A DNA stretch of 6,218 bases from Sulfurovum sp. GTDB lineage: Bacteria > Campylobacterota > Campylobacteria > Campylobacterales > Sulfurovaceae. The notes below the pieces were generated by a model. The model worked only from the letters and a program-made list of their open reading frames with translations. It had not been told where the DNA came from and did no database searches. The position numbers and the translations under genes are program-made. Each line of letters begins with the position of its first letter. The first letter of the stretch is position 1. This document shows, piece by piece, positions 6,196 through 6,218 of the stretch. Location of the stretch: positions 1 through 6,218 of the forward strand of contig JAMONG010000259.1 in NCBI GenBank assembly GCA_027066595.1, written 5' to 3'.

Positions 6196-6218
6196 TTGAT
6201 AATTAAAATGTGGGTAAT

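Noticed and set aside
1..6218. Defence island, mobile element, CRISPR array, riboswitch or RNA gene
   Set aside because: The window is almost fully packed with five coding genes, and the gaps are all under 100 bp. I saw no transposase, integrase, direct-repeat array or tRNA-like fold.

Overview
The window is AT-rich, gene-dense DNA. The most likely host is a member of the Campylobacterota (epsilonproteobacteria), probably a free-living Sulfurovum/Sulfurimonas-type lineage. The main support is the gene set: a membrane-anchored PpiD/SurA-type chaperone gene directly upstream of ftsA, with bioA beside it. From memory, Helicobacter pylori (HP0976 bioA, HP0977 secreted protein, HP0978 ftsA, HP0979 ftsZ) and, for the chaperone-ftsA-ftsZ part, Campylobacter jejuni (Cj0694-Cj0696) have a similar arrangement. 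The genus is an inference.

The left block (1-2882, minus strand) is a cell-envelope and division operon. The PpiD-like periplasmic foldase/chaperone gene is followed by ftsA. The chaperone TGA stop and the ftsA TTG start overlap in TTGA, and a strong Shine-Dalgarno sequence lies inside the chaperone coding end. ftsZ is expected just beyond the left edge but is not in the window. An 84-bp divergent spacer (2883-2966) separates this operon from bioA (2967-4268, plus strand), which encodes the aminotransferase that makes 7,8-diaminopelargonate in biotin synthesis.

The right block (4265-6157, minus strand) holds two less well-defined genes. The upstream one encodes a small class II aldolase/adducin-fold protein. 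By hand alignment it has lost all three zinc-binding histidines of the catalytic family. After an 81-bp gap comes a cytoplasmic protein with an acidic, probably disordered middle and two C-terminal Sel1-like repeats. Its stop codon interlocks with the bioA stop on a TTAA palindrome, so the two genes converge with a 4-bp overlap and no spacer.

I see no mobile element, CRISPR array, tRNA, rRNA, riboswitch or clear horizontal-transfer signal. The region looks like core chromosome. The most interesting points are the apparently metal-free aldolase-fold protein and the repeated short acidic motifs in the Sel1 protein. I do not see strong evidence for a wholly new multi-gene system.
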